Assembly: GCA_029964075.1 (NCBI GenBank)
Contig: CM057134.1
Span: 21,988,905 to 22,052,904, forward strand
Length of the DNA: 64,000 nt
Source: Patiria pectinifera
Lineage: Eukaryota; Echinodermata; Asteroidea; Valvatida; Asterinidae
Direction of reading: 5' to 3'
Shown here: one piece after another, positions 11,101-26,100 of the stretch
How the letters are laid out: every line of letters begins with the position of its first letter
How positions within the stretch are numbered: position 1 is the stretch's first letter
The notes under the pieces: model-generated
The model's input: only the letters and a program-made list of their open reading frames with translations
What the model was told of the DNA's origin: nothing
Database searches by the model: none
Made by a program: the position numbers and the translations under genes

Positions 11101-14100
11101 GTTTTCGCAGCTCTACCGCTCTAAGCCACGATGGCCTTGGCGAAAGGCTATACCTGTGCCTGATCAGCCATCTGTGCCTTCAGGTCATCAAAGTAGTCCC
11201 CATCTCCCTTGCCATCATAGTCCAGGTCAAATGCTTGTTTCAGTTTCCTCTTGTTCTCCAAACGTTTCTCCTTCTCACTCTTTCCATTTTCCTCCTTAGG
11301 TTTCATCTTCATATCTTCATAATTGCTGTCATCATCTTCATCATTGTCACTAATACTGTCCTCCGCAAAGTGTACTTCTGTGGGTTGTGTCTTTCCTCGG
11401 TGAACCTCACCAGTTTCCAAGTCTTCAAAGTCGCCGTACAGCTCATCTGACACAGGACAGATGGAAACAAACTCATTAAAATCAATATCTTAATCAAACA
11501 AAGCAGCAAATCAAGTTTTCTTCCAACAACTGTCTCAAATTCCAAAGTTGTAACACAAGCTTGTACGCTTCAAATATCCACACAAAATCCAGTAACAAAA
11601 CTGTCCTACATCCTGTCATCTGTGATGTCAGACCTGGCACTTGCTGATGAGGAAACTAGATCCTTTGCAATGTAGCAATCTTTGAGGTGCGTGCTTTTGT
11701 TGCACAGGGCACTCACAGTGACTGAATATCAATAACAACATAAAACACCACCAACATGGCTGCTGAATGGAAAGGGTCTATTCTATAAACAAATGTAACA
11801 AGTTCCACAGAGTAACTGAAATAAACTGTTATGATTTTCAGACTTAGCTGTCCCAAGCCCAACTTTGTTGAATCCATCCAAAATACCCGCAACATTTTCT
11901 TGCGGGGCTCTAGCGTCACTGCAGAAACACGTACCGCTATTATTTTTATATCATTTTAAAGCTTAGCATCTTAACTTAATCACAGTAAGTATTGTTTTCA
12001 TTTTAAAAAGGGTTCAAATTTGTGTTAAAAAAAAAGCATGCCAACTCAACCATTTTAAGAAAAATCAATCATGCACATTTTTTCTAACGTGGAAAAGCTT
12101 CATCATAAGCATGATGTGACGATCTCAATACCTTTCACAGTCGGCTCCCGTTATAGCGAAAACCACAGGACCGGCCAAAATGTTCGTCGTATCCGAATTT
12201 CGTAATACATGTACTTTCTGTGTTACCTTTCTTTTCAATCCACAAAGAGTACACCTTAAATAAATTCACAATATTGTTCTTCATTTCAAGTTCAATGTGT
12301 TTTTGATATAAATCAACTGTTTTTTGTTTTGTTATTTCAACAGCTTGTTGACTCAAGTTTGCATCTGATGTACCGCATCATTGATTTCCCTTGAAATCGG
12401 TTGAGTTTGTTTTTGACATGCTTTTATTCGAACACAAATAATTTTAAACTCTTTTAAATTTCAAACCAATACTCACCAGGGATAAAGTTCAGATTCCAAG
12501 CTTTAAAATGGTATATAAAATAATGGCGGTACATGTTTCCGCGCCGACGCAAGAGCCTTGCAAAAAAAAGTTGCATGTATTTTGGGCACGCTGTATTATG
12601 GTAGATTCAGGCCTGTACTACTGCAGCCCAGCCACGGCACTTGAAGCACAATACTAAATAAAGAGTGTGCCTGTATGATATCACACATAGTCGGATTTGG
12701 GTGGATACAAGAAGATTCAAGGAATAGGTGACTGTATACCGTCTTGGTCTAGGAGCACTTTAGCATCATCTTCCTTCTCCCACTGTCCAGTCACAAAACA
12801 GTCACGGATCAGCTCCTTCATCTGATTAAGGAAAAAACAATACAGATACATGGAGTAATTTCAAGGACATAAACTGCACTTGGTAATGCTTCTTCATTTA
12901 GACAGAAATATATCAAGGGAGTAAGAAGAAATTATGCAATTTGACTTCAAGCCTATGTGTTATCTCAACACCAGGCTCTAGGCTTCATTGCTGGCTTCAG
13001 AATCATTTAGAGACCTTTGATACCCAAACCCATTGGGAATACATGGCCTTATATCATGATGTGATGCCCCTGAAGCAGTGCACAAAACAATTAAGAGCCG
13101 AAGTCCCAGGATCACAGGCCTAAAATCTTCAAACCTTGAAGCCAAAGATTAGGCTAAGCTTTCCAAAATCCCCTTTGCCTCAATTTGTTCTCACTGCATA
13201 ACTTTTGACACCAAATAAAAACAGACATGTGAAAATTCAGGCAAACGGTCTTAGGCAGAGTCAGTTTAGTGATACCTATTGGATAATGTTTCTCAAGCTA
13301 ATCTAAATTGTATGTATGCAAGTTTGATAGTTATATTTCTTCCCACCTCTTCTGTGGTCCAGTCCCTGACGTGTTCCACAATGAAGGAAGAGCAGTCCAG
13401 GCCGTTCATCTCTCGTCTGGTTTTGCTCTTGGAGTCCTTGTCCGGCTTGCTCACCTTGAACAGACCTCCAAGATTATCATCTTCTTTGTCTTCATCCTGA
13501 TCCTCATCATTATGGCTGCCTCCTTCACAATTGAACAAATGAGAAGAATATTGACCCTAACTCATTGACAATGTTGGATAGGAATCTTCCTGAATCCTCC
13601 ATTCTCCCCCACTGGGCAGGCATGAAGTAGACTTGTTGTAATAACTTTCAAGAGGCATCAAGCCCAAATCAATCAATGATGGCTAGGGTCTACCTTCCTG
13701 TATTCTGGAATTCTCAAAACCTCCCGGTGGATTATGAAGGATCTGAAAACTGTTAGAATTCTGCTGATCTTTAACAATCAACTGACCAAAAACATTGTTG
13801 CAAACTATTACTAAGACCTTTGTTTACTTTGTTCAGGTTATTTACCGTCTCAGATTTATTCTTTAAATTCTGTTCAAGCAGGTCACTTTTTTGAGGTCTG
13901 AAGTAATTTAGGACACATAACATTAAAAAGTCTCGTCCATACAATTCTCAATTTTATACGTTTAGGTTTCAGATCCTTCATTAGATCAGAAAAAAGGATG
14001 GAAACAACATATGACCTATAGATTATAAACATGCATTGCTTGAACTGATAAACATTCTGTTCACAACATCAAAGTTACAATAATGCACACATCTAAGAAA

Positions 14101-17100
14101 AAGGCTAAAAGACCCACCACTTCCATAGACAAGCTTTCGAAGGTTGGGCGTGCTACTCTGCTGCTTCAGAAATGACTGCGATGCTTTTTCCAACAAGTTC
14201 TCCTTCCACTTCAGATGACCTGAATACAACAGAGATATTTATGGATAAAACTGTTGATGAAAGTGTACAGCCTAGCAATCAGCACCTGGTGATGACAGTG
14301 AAGCCTACGGTGCATGGACTTTATTGTACAGAAAATATTTGAGCTACTGTTCAGATTTTGTAATGCGCATTTGAACATTATATGGTATATGCGCATAATA
14401 AATGCAATTTTCATTATTACAGAATGAGTCAATGTCAACAGAGCTCATTTTGAATTACAAGCCCTTAAACAAATCTTGCACATATGGATATCAACAGGAA
14501 TTGTCATCTCTTCAACCCACATGATGTCCATATACATCATAATGTTAAAAAATGTGATCAACTAAGTATGCTCTGTGTCACACATATGGAAAATAAATAG
14601 TGAAAATTGTCTTTCACACTCATATTGTGGAGTACAGTCACAAATTTAATTTCGTCAACTCGGGTGAAATGTTAATACACACAATATGAAGGAGAACTTC
14701 AGAAGTATGGTTCTGAGAAGAACCATCGATACAGACAATGACAGTTTGGTTAGTATACAAATAATGAATGTTTGTGATTGCAATGGTAAGAATAATTTCA
14801 TGAGGTGACAGATGAAATGTTCCATTTCACGAGGCGAAGCCGAGTGGAATGGAACATTTCATCTGTCACCGAATGGAATTATTCTTTCCATTGCACGAAC
14901 GTGAAACATTCATTATTTGTTTTATATTACACCTGAATAAATCCTTGTCATCTGATTGGTTGACTTTTAATAGCCAATTTATTCAGGTTAAAAACTGTTT
15001 AAACGTTCGACAAGTTCATCATATTTTATTAACGCAAACTGTTCAACAGGTTGAGAACAATCATATTCAATTTATCTCGATTTAAAACAGCGCCACTACC
15101 AGCAGCAGTGACACCGTGCAATGGAAGTTCTATTCACAGTGCAATGGAAGTTCTATTCACAGTGCAATAGAACTTCCATTGCACTGTGCGCTGCGCGCCA
15201 TGCGTTGGTACGAATAATTCAATGGCATGTGATCAACGATCCACCAATCAGGTGATGGGGATTTATTCAGGTGTTGTATAACATGCTCTAAACATCACAA
15301 GGTTCTTCTCTGGACCACACTTCTTTTACAGTTGCTGACTACATGAGGTGTATCTGCAATCTTTGCCCAAGTACTGCAGCATTGCACTCACCTGATCCAA
15401 ACATAGAATCCTCTCCTCCATCATCAGCCCTGTCTTCATCTTGGTCAAGACTGGCTGCCTCCTGCCATCCTTCATTCTCCTCATAGTCATCTTCATCATC
15501 CCCCTCATTATCATCATCATCTTCTTCGTCATGACTGTTCTCTTCGTCTTGATCACTCATTTCCTCTGATGAATCACCTCCCTTGTTTTCAATGCTTTGA
15601 CTGTCTAGGTGGTTGTCTTTGATTTTGGGCTTTGTGGCATCCTTCTGTTTAGTTCTTTCCTTCTTTGAACCCGATTTGATGGAGAGGTTTTTGGTTTGTG
15701 AATGTGGTGTAGAGCTGCTCTTGGTTCTGCTTGTTCTGAAAAGTTGCATCTGAGACTCACTGACATGAAAGTTATCATCATCATCAGCTTCATCATCTTC
15801 TTCTTGGTCTTCCATGCTGTCATCAGTATCATTTCCTACAACTTCATCATCACCTTCAATGTTGACTTCCTCATCATCATCATTGTCCTCACCCTCCGCG
15901 TCATCTTCTTCCTTTTTTCCTCTGTGTCTCATCTTTGCTGTTCTCCCGTCTCCCTCCTTTGTTTTTTCTGTCCCCCAATGAGATGAGTTTCCCATGATTG
16001 TCTCTCGCCTTGATGAAGATTTCTTGCTCCATGGTAGCACTTCTTGTTGTAGTTCAAGTTCATCTTCACTATCAGCAAAGGCAACATCCCCAAAATCCTA
16101 CGGACATACGTATTAAACAAATCATAAAATGTGGTGAGGCTTTGCATGGTGGATGGTACGAAAGAGAAGTCTGCAGATACACCAGAGAGACGTATGGTGT
16201 TATCCCTTTGTCTCAGAATTACTTTTATTTTTTTCCATTGGTTATCTTATATCGTTTATCCACAAACTTACCCAAGTCAAAAATATTGTATCAAGATTTT
16301 TTTTAATGCAAATTGTCCATCACAAGGTCAAAGGCCACTCAAGGTGTGGGCTACTGAGGAAAGTGTGGAAGAACCAGCCCCTCACACTGAAACAAGACAA
16401 GATAATCTAATCTCTGCACAGTATGAATAGGGTTGGGATGGGTAACTAGTCCAATACAAAGCATAAATAATGCCTCTACCCATATCAAAAGAAGTAATTA
16501 GAAGTGTTAATAAATTTTTTGGGGATAATTGTAAATTTATCCGAGTATAAAACACTGGAGAACTTCAAAGAATTCTGAGCATTATCATGAGGGGGTGTCA
16601 ATAAATAAGGTGATGGCAATGTTTTGAACTTCTAGATGATATCACAAAGAGGTACCTGAAATCAAATACTAATTCAACTTCTCATGGAGTCTGCTTGTGA
16701 GAGGACATATTTAGATACCTGTTTGAACTTTTTCCTGCAATGTTCTTGTAAATCCAGCTTGGAATCAGGTGCTTGTCTGGAATCCTCATTGCTATCATCA
16801 TCTTCATCTTCTTCGATTCCACTTTCTTCATCATCGTCATCATCCTTGACAAATGAAACATTGTTAGAGGATGTTTTAGTTTTAATCATAAGTAAGGCGA
16901 GTGACAATGCCCTTCGCATTGCTTAATGAAGCAGTGATTTCAATATAAAACAAACTGGTGATAAACTTTATTTAATTCTGATATGTGCACATGTTGACCG
17001 TATATCAGAAACAACGTGGCAGTTTGGTTATTCCTAGATAATGGATGAGTCTTTGAAATAGTTAACCACCAAAGACATGGCTCTTTCCCTGAAGATGGGA

Positions 17101-20100
17101 CATGTTTTGTGACAGTTCAACACATTCAAACATGAAGCCTACCTAATTTGTGTTTGGAAAAACTGATGTGAAGTAAATGTAAACCTTACCCGAGTCCTTC
17201 AACTCCACCCCTTTGTATCAAGCCCCATGTAAACCAACATTGACAGTGCTCGACCTTCCTTAAGGAAACCTTTTGGTGGACTTTGAAGGATGTGAGAGGG
17301 CTAGGCTTAATATTCACATGTCATAAGGAAACAGTGCTTTTACACACCTACACACAACCAGATGTGAATTTCTATATGCCCAAGGACAATGCTTTCTGTT
17401 TCCCTTAAGACTTTCCCACAGACTACGCACATAACCGTACGATCGAGGATCATTTTCAACAAAAGACCCAGTGCTCGAGGACTGAAAGGATCATTTGTTC
17501 TCCCTCTGTGTGTCTGTCCTCTATCATAAAGCCATACAAGTACACACATACTTGTTCCGAAGTTGTGGGGACTACACACAAGTTGTCCCGTGGGGACCAA
17601 AGATGCTTAGGAGACAGCAGAAAGTCCCCATAACTTGGTCCTAATTTGCCTAACAATGAAAACTTCCCCATAACACGTTGACGGCCCGCCCATCCAGACT
17701 TGTTTTACATACACTCTGTGGACAATCCTTTGTTCTCATGAAGTTAAGAAATGACATGTTGAAAAATGCTGCCACTTCCAATAATGGATTTTTGACCTTG
17801 ATTTCCTTCAATATTTTACTTTGTTTTGTTATGGATAACTCTCACCCAAAAATGCCTGTAACACTGTTTTTCAGAAAGTGGAAAACACTGTGTGAACCTG
17901 TGCAAGTCCACATAATGTCTTGAGTGCCTGCATTGTATGGACATCTTTTGTTCACAGATCCACACAGTGACTGCAATAGACTTTATTCACGAGTCAGTCA
18001 CATTAAATAGAAAGCGAGGTTATGTTTTGGAACTTGCGAGTAGAAATGAAAGCAATGAAATAAAATTCATTACAAATTAATACCAGTCTGCTCCGATGAA
18101 TAATACAAAATTTATAATTAGAATTACCCTAATGTTTTAAGCCTCATTTAAAAGGTGAATAGGGTCCATGCTTCGACACAAACACACAAAACCTTGCATA
18201 CCTCTTCTATACTATCATTTGCTCCATCTCCACCCTCAACAAATACAGCCCGCCTCCTGATGCGGCCGTCTTGGGTTGCCACGGTTTCCTCAGTCGGCAT
18301 AGAAACTGTTTGCGGCTCATTGGTAACCTCATTTGATGTCATGGGTGTTGAACCTTGGAATAATGCCAGCTTGCTGGCAGCCATCTTGGTATCCAAGGTA
18401 TGCTGGGCAGTGATCAGGCCTGAGACAAGCTCATTGGTCGGTTTGTCTTCCTCCTGGTGACATGAATATGCATAGAATGTCAGAATACTGCCAACAATTA
18501 TGTAAGTTCAAGTAATGATTTTATTAAAGATCAGTAAGCACAATAAGTCTCTGAGACCAAAAGTAAAAAAATCTGCAATCTGCAATTTGTTTTAATGGAA
18601 ATATCATGCCCCCAAAAAGTTGAAGAATTGATACTATGTAACATTACTGTAGTATTAGTGCGTTGAATTTTACTGTATCCTTGTAGGAAGTTTTTTGCTG
18701 TTGTAGTCAATCATAGACCAGGTTTTGGTCAGTCATGTTTTGTCATGAGGGTGACTTAAACATATCAACTAACTTTCATTAGTTGTGTTATTGTGTGTCT
18801 ATTCCATTCTATAGGCACATGCACATCAGTGCACAATGTATCCTGCAATGTCTCATCCATACTTACTGCACGGAGTTCACACCTACCAGAGTGGTTTCAC
18901 TGTGTGGACGATTACTCCCCAAGTCAATGTACACCACATCTTTATCATAGATGATACCACCAACACCAGACATGGGTGCATAGATCAGGCGTTCTTTTTC
19001 ATTCAGAGAGCGTTTCTTCTCCTTGTCAGGAAGTGGGCAAGGGTCAGGCAGGAAAGAGATGTCTTTGGTTGGGAAGTCACCGCAGCCTGAGAATGCAAGA
19101 GAGTTTAGAATCAATTTATCATAGGTCAATTACGATTCAATCACACTACAATCAGTCTCAAGTCAAATCACAAATGAACTGAGGTACAAGGCATTCCTTT
19201 GCTACCATGGATCCCCCGTTTTGTTTAATACTTGACTCTTGACTGGACTTGAGACTAGATTTGTGATCGACTTAGATCAATGAGAGGGGATACACATTTA
19301 CTGAAGCACACCTCACTTCTATTCAAACGCTGCAGATTGTACAAAATTCTCACATGTTGAGCAAGTGTTAAATGCAGTACAGATTACTTCTGTGCTGAGA
19401 ATCCGTGCTGAAGGTAACCCTTCAATGGTGACAAATATATATGACTGAGACCTGAATGCCAGTACCACCATGTGCTCACTTGCAAAGAACAATATGTTTA
19501 CTTCATATGCCCAAGTTGTGTGCACACAAAAGTGCTGACCACAAGTCACTGGCCATACAAAATGTATCCAATGAGAACTCAAAAAAGTTAGAAGTCACCA
19601 GCATCCTTTGCCAGGGCGATGGGGACAAATGAATTCACCAATGTGGTGTTTTAAGGGAGTAAATATCGTACCTGGTATATGTATGCTACAACCTTTCTTC
19701 ATTGGTGTACCGCGCATGTAGCCATACAAGCTGACGGTTCGGTCACATTTGGGATTCTGCCGACACAGCTCTGGATCCGTCAAATCTTCCATTCTGACCA
19801 TGATAATAAACAAGACAAAAAGCACAATTCTAGGGTCAAGAGGGCTACTCCTAAAATGGAAGGGCTGCTGTTGGCAGTGCATATGTAGCCTGAACACAGC
19901 TTCAACATTTCTTACTCAGATACAGAGTTTGAGAAAGTCCAGTGTATGATTATCCTTTTAAACCTTTGATGCACACAGTGTTCTGCCTCTAGGCATACTT
20001 GGAAGGCGGCATCAGCAAGGCGCTTATTAGTCACTAGTATGATTTCAGAAGTTTTGGGGTCCTCATTTGTGACCTGTTGCCACAAAATGAGCTTCAAGTC

Positions 20101-23100
20101 GGAAATTGCCATTTTGCAGTACAGTGGGGCAAAGCCAAAATTTGAAGGATGGTCAATTGTTTTGTTTCCAAGTGAACCTTGATCTGTAAGTCGATTTACC
20201 TTTCTCCAATTTTTGTTTTGTTTTGTCAAGCATCTTTAAAACCTATTTTCATCCCGTTTCATTAGTTGACTGTTCATTCACTGTAACCAACTGCAGGATC
20301 TTTCAATGCCATTTTCTCAAGAATCAGTTGTTCAACTTCAAGTTAAGTTGGTATTCTATATTTCAACTACTCTAGTCAGTATCCCTAAACATTATATATC
20401 ATTGGAAAGCTCTTGTTGTGCAGAATCTAAATAAATACATTTCTCAATTCTTAAAAAGTCTGACTGTAAGCTCATTTTGTGATGACTGGTCACAGTTACA
20501 TAAATGAGCTCTGCTCTCCAGTCTTGTGCAAATTCTTCTTCTCTACCTACACTGAACCTAGAAAACAAAATCAACATTCATGTGTATCTAGGAGACAAGG
20601 GTTCTACATGTTGTTTTTAATGTATTTTTGTTGAAGAGGCTTGCATTTAAGTATCTGTGAGTATGGAGAGTTTTACAAACATTATGGAAGCGTTTGTGAC
20701 GTGGTATCCCTATAAACTCTGATTTGTTGATTGGGCTGATCCACGATAAACCTTTGTGCTTGTAAAACTTCTTCTTTTTTGTTTTGTTTTTCTTCCATAT
20801 AATAATCTCTGCAACTTTTCTTCAATGGTGCACAACATGAATTTGAAACTTAAATACATCGTAAAAATCCACCCTGATCCTGAGGTGTTCATGTGACTGC
20901 GATATCATGATGAGGTCAACTAAATTACGAGCTATTTTAGTTCAAAAAGTGACCAACTTCTTTTTCTTCCAACTCCTAAACAAATGAACAATCATATTCA
21001 TATTTTGTGATCTGATAGTCCATTCCTAGCTAAACATTGTTTTGTGTAAGGTGAAGTCATATCACCTTTACTTCTGGGGTTAACGGAAGGTCAATGTTCA
21101 TGAGGTGAATTTTAAATACCAACAGATAGAAGTGTAAAAATCAAACCACACAAACTTCTTCCCAATGCTTCAAACGAGTGAAGATAAATTCGGGTGAAAA
21201 TGTTTGACTTTGGCAATCTTCTGCATTTGAGAATTTAGTCTGATCACAGTGCAAGTAATGAACTGCAGTCATTATGACAAAGCAGTACCTGGAGTAAAAT
21301 TAAAACACAGAGCCCTGTTCATGTATTGACCTTTTTTTTCCCTAGGAGTTTGTGAATATCAAAGTATAAATTTGTTGCTTTAATTCTTGAGGAAAAAACA
21401 AATCCAAAACCTGAAAATCTTGGATGCTGTGAGGTATTTTGCGGTACAGTAATCAATCAAGGAAACACACCTGTCTGCTAAGACATACGGATGAGTGGTG
21501 CGCCAGACCAGCGGACGGAACTTCATGACTGATATGAACCGGCCCAGGTTGAGAATCTCTCTGTTCTGGTAGTCACCATGTACCATACCAGACAAGTAGA
21601 AGAGTTTGGCACCCTAGGAGAGAAAAAACAGCCAGGTGGGTGAGTTGGGTCAGGGTACCTGACCATTGCAAGCAATGGGCTCTGTGCATGAGGGACACCT
21701 GTGCACTATTTGAGCCTCTGCCCATTGCCAGGTGCATTCCTCATGTGTGCATTCCTCATGAGTGCATTCCTCATGTGTGCATTCCTCATGTGTCCATTCC
21801 TCATGTGTGCATTCCTCATGTGTGCATTCCTCATGTGTGCATTCCTCATGTGTGCATTCCTCATGTGTGCATTCCTCATGTGCATTCCTCATGTGTAACC
21901 CAAGTAACCAAATGAGTTACAAGTAACCAGAATGATAGGGTTTTTTTTTCTTCTTCCAATTACACAATTGTGAAAAGTAGGCACAATCATCATTGTCAAC
22001 CACATAACATAAATCTCCACAAGTTTTAGATAATCTTGGAATACGTATTTATTGTCTTAAAAAAAACAAAAAAACGTAAGACTTTAAATGAAATTGATAA
22101 GGGGCAACAGTACCTGATAGATCTCTGTCCAGAATCGATGTTTGAGGCGTTTCTTGGTTTTCTGTAATGCCTTGTTATTCTTCATCAGGTCTAGGTGAGT
22201 CAAGACACCCATGATGCGAGGGAATCCATGGACCTGTACAATATTCAAGAACTCAAACGTCTCCATCTCAAAACCAAAACTGGCATCCACAAGCAGCAGA
22301 ACCTGTGTGCAGAAGCAAGGTATACAATGGAGAGGTATTACACATACATGTATGCTATTCAGCGAGGGACCAAATGTATGCAACTACTGAACAGGATTTG
22401 GCTGAGCAGAAATGGGTTACCAGAAAATGCCATGTGATTTCAACTGCTCATGGCTAGTTCATGGCTGAATGTTGCTTGGCACATCAATTATCTAAGGAAT
22501 GTTTTATACTTCAGAGTCCCATACATGCCAGTTTGGGTTTTGCAAACCAGAGCATTAATAAAAAAGGCCCTTCCAATTTAATCTCTGATTTTGTTGAAAT
22601 CAGAGGGTATAATGTTTGACCATTGTATATTCTGTTTGCTTCGTCAAGGAAATATGAATAAGCCAGGGTCTTCCAGGAGAGATACCTACCTGTACACCCT
22701 GTTGGGGGATATTCTTGTATGGGGTCAAAAAGTTATAGTATACAAATAATGAATGTTTATGAGTTCAATGGTGAGAACATTTTTATGAGTTGAAAGATTG
22801 AATGTTCCATTCAACGAATGAACATATTCTCACCATTGCATGAATGCAAAGCATTCATTAATTGTTTTATATAACATCCAAGTAGATCTTTGTCATTCGA
22901 TTGGAGGACAAACTTTAAGAACAAACAAAACTCACAAAATTGTATCATATCCATTACTTTTTTTCAGCTTGTTCAAGGCTAACAATTGGTTTAAAAGTCA
23001 AATCATTGACAATAATGAAAATTAACGTAAGTTCTTAAAACAATGCAAAAAATCATCAAGGCAACTGCATCAACTTCAAAGGCAAGTTTTTTTTACTGCT

Positions 23101-26100
23101 ATGACGCATGCTATGGTCTAAATAGCACAAAGATTGCATAGCGCCAGGCCGCGGCTGCGCGCATCGTAGCGTGCGCGCGGTGTGCAATAGATCAAAAGGG
23201 ATGGGATGAAATTGCACTGTGAATTGAACCAAAAATGCACGGTTATGACGTAGGCCGTGCAATGGTTCAATTAATGAATGCCGCTTGATCTACAATCCTC
23301 CAATCAAATGACAAGGATTTACTTGGGTGTTATATAAATGAGGACAAACTGTTGAATAATCATTATTACAACCCTCCATTATCCTTCATAAGATGTTTGA
23401 GAAGTTTTGTAGCATTGAGGAAGATAGCACTAAGGCTTGTCCATTATCAGGTGACATGACCTTGACAAATCAAGTAGAAAGAGTGTGGCATAGGCTTCCA
23501 GCATAATGTAGGAGTTGGGAGGATTCAGGAAGGTTCCATACAAACGGTTCCTTCCCAGGGAGCTATGAGAAGGTTTGGAACTTGTTTCTCAACAAAAGTA
23601 AAAGAAAGAAAATGAAGCTTGACTAACCAGGTCAGCAACCTTTGCTAGGTCTATCATGCAGCTAATGTCATTGTTACACTCAATGAAGGTTAATCGTCTC
23701 TTCTTCCCTGTATGACAACAAAGATAACATCATAAAAAGATAATATGAATGTGTCAGAAATCCATGGGGACCATGGGCAAACAAAGGTCTTCCAAGCCAG
23801 TTGCCTTTACATTTGTTTTGGACAAATATATTTGCATGAGGAATGGGTACGCTTCTGTTGTGTTCACTTGCCGGTGATGTGAAGGGCTACTGAAATAGCC
23901 AACACATAATAGCCCTAACAGTCCTGAATCCTCCAATTTCAATATAATTTTGCATACCCCCTAGGGAGTTAGGGTGAGTTCATGTATGCTACGGGCTGAT
24001 GACAAATGTGAGGCGTTCTGGCAAAGTGAGACGGAACTGGGCACAGGCCATTGTGGAGAAATATGCAAAAACCGAATGGGGGTGAATTTTTTTTCTTTTT
24101 TTTTCAGATTTCTTGATATTTGTAATCTTTGATGTGTTAACTGCACATAGTGTGAAGAAACAGTATAAAATTGTAGAATGGAGAAACACAATTAGAGTGG
24201 GAGCCCAGAACATTTATTCATGGGAAAAGCGCCAAAGCAGTCGACCTCTTAGAGTGAAAGGGTATCATGGGGACATCACAAAAATGCATTGCTGCCGGGT
24301 ATAGGACGTGGCCTAAGGTCCGAAATGACGCAATAAAGCACCGCCATTACCGAAAATCCCTCTTTTGACAATATCTCAAAAAGTATGTATGGTAATAGGA
24401 CAAATGTGGTCTCTACACCTATGTTTTTATGGTCAATCTTTACGTTGAACACCATTGTAGTGCCTGAAAATGTGTAATTTATCATGTATTATCTCAATTC
24501 GCCCCACCATTACCGAAAAACCCATTTTTTGGGTACGATATTACGAAAACTATATACTAACAAGGGGATGTCTACACTTATGTTTTTGTGGTCAAATATT
24601 ATGTGTATACCTTATTAACCTTGATGCATGCTGTATTCCCAGCTCCGCATATATTACTTCTAACAGACTGGAGACATTAAGCTCAAACAAACAAACAAAC
24701 AAACAAACAGTACATGAAGCTGAAACTTTCATAAGTTTAGATCATGTAGTTGATGTAAGTATTGGTTAATTAAAAGATGGTCATTATCTATTTTCCAAAT
24801 TAGTAATAACTGTTCTTATGATTAATGTCCATATTATTCCATGTGATTAGATTAAATGGTTGGGAATCAAACTACCGAAGGTACATGTATATCGGTGTCT
24901 CTAAACTGGCAGCAAATCTTGAGAAGAAACAGCCTTGTGTCACTGAAGCAGTAGTCGGCTTTCATGCCCTGGCAGGTTATGATTTTACACCATGCTTCTT
25001 CAGAAAGAAAGTCAAGCCCTTACAGCGTCTAGAAGCAGATCCAGCCCATGTTCTTGCTATGCGATCTCTGACAAAGTAGACATTCCAGCTGTTACCCGCT
25101 TTGTCTGTTCGCTATATTGGTTCCAAACTCACTCACTCACTGCTGCACTTGACAGTGGGTCGTAGTGACCTCCAACCTCCCCGGTCAAGGGCAAGGGACC
25201 AGCACTCGATTGGTAACAGCTGCGCAGCATCCCCAACCTGCTTAAGCCGGGGACGACCACGAGGCCTGGTCGAGGTGGCAGACGTTTGCCCAAGGTGAAA
25301 CTGGACGGCAGCATCAAGGGCAAGACGAGCAGGGGCAGGAGCTTGGAGGCGCCTAACATGACCAAAAAGGCCATGTCGCCTCCCCGAGATCTCTGACAAA
25401 ATGCTACGAAGCCCCGTACGCTGCTAAATATCGAACCATCGGATTCCAAGTATGCAACGCTGACACTGCATGTGGAAAGCTTGAATGCGCTTTCGTGCTT
25501 AGTGTCCAGGTTTTGGACCCATAAAGGAGGGTGGAGAACACACACGCGCGATTAACCAAAGTTTGACCGAAAGACTGACCTGGCTTGCTCCTCCAGAGAC
25601 GATCAAGTTGGCTCATGATGGTACTGGCGATGCTAATTCTGCGTAGTATGTCCTTACTGCAGAAACCTAACGAAAGGACGCAACGGATTCGATAACTACG
25701 GCATCCAGGAAAATTGAAACAGGTTCTGGACTGCATAGTGACTGAACTTTGGTTTTTGTCCATGATGGTTTTTATGGCCTATGTAACTGGCCTCATGCTT
25801 AAAGGTTGCAAGAAGTTCCGCCGTCTTGTTAGAACATTTAGAGCCCTACTTACAGTATGGGCATCTTGACAGATTTGAGATACTCAGGGAAGATGCCGTC
25901 CTCTCCTGCAGCACGACCTGACTTTAACTTGCAAATAGCGCATAACACTTCATCCAGAGATGGTGGATCACAGTCGAGATCAGAGACCACAAATTCAGAA
26001 GGTTGGACTATTGTGGTCTGGGCGTTGCTGGTGGAAAGTTCAGAGACTTGTTGAAGTGGTCTTTCCAGCAGGACAGTGTTTCATCCACCGAGTTGCAGGG

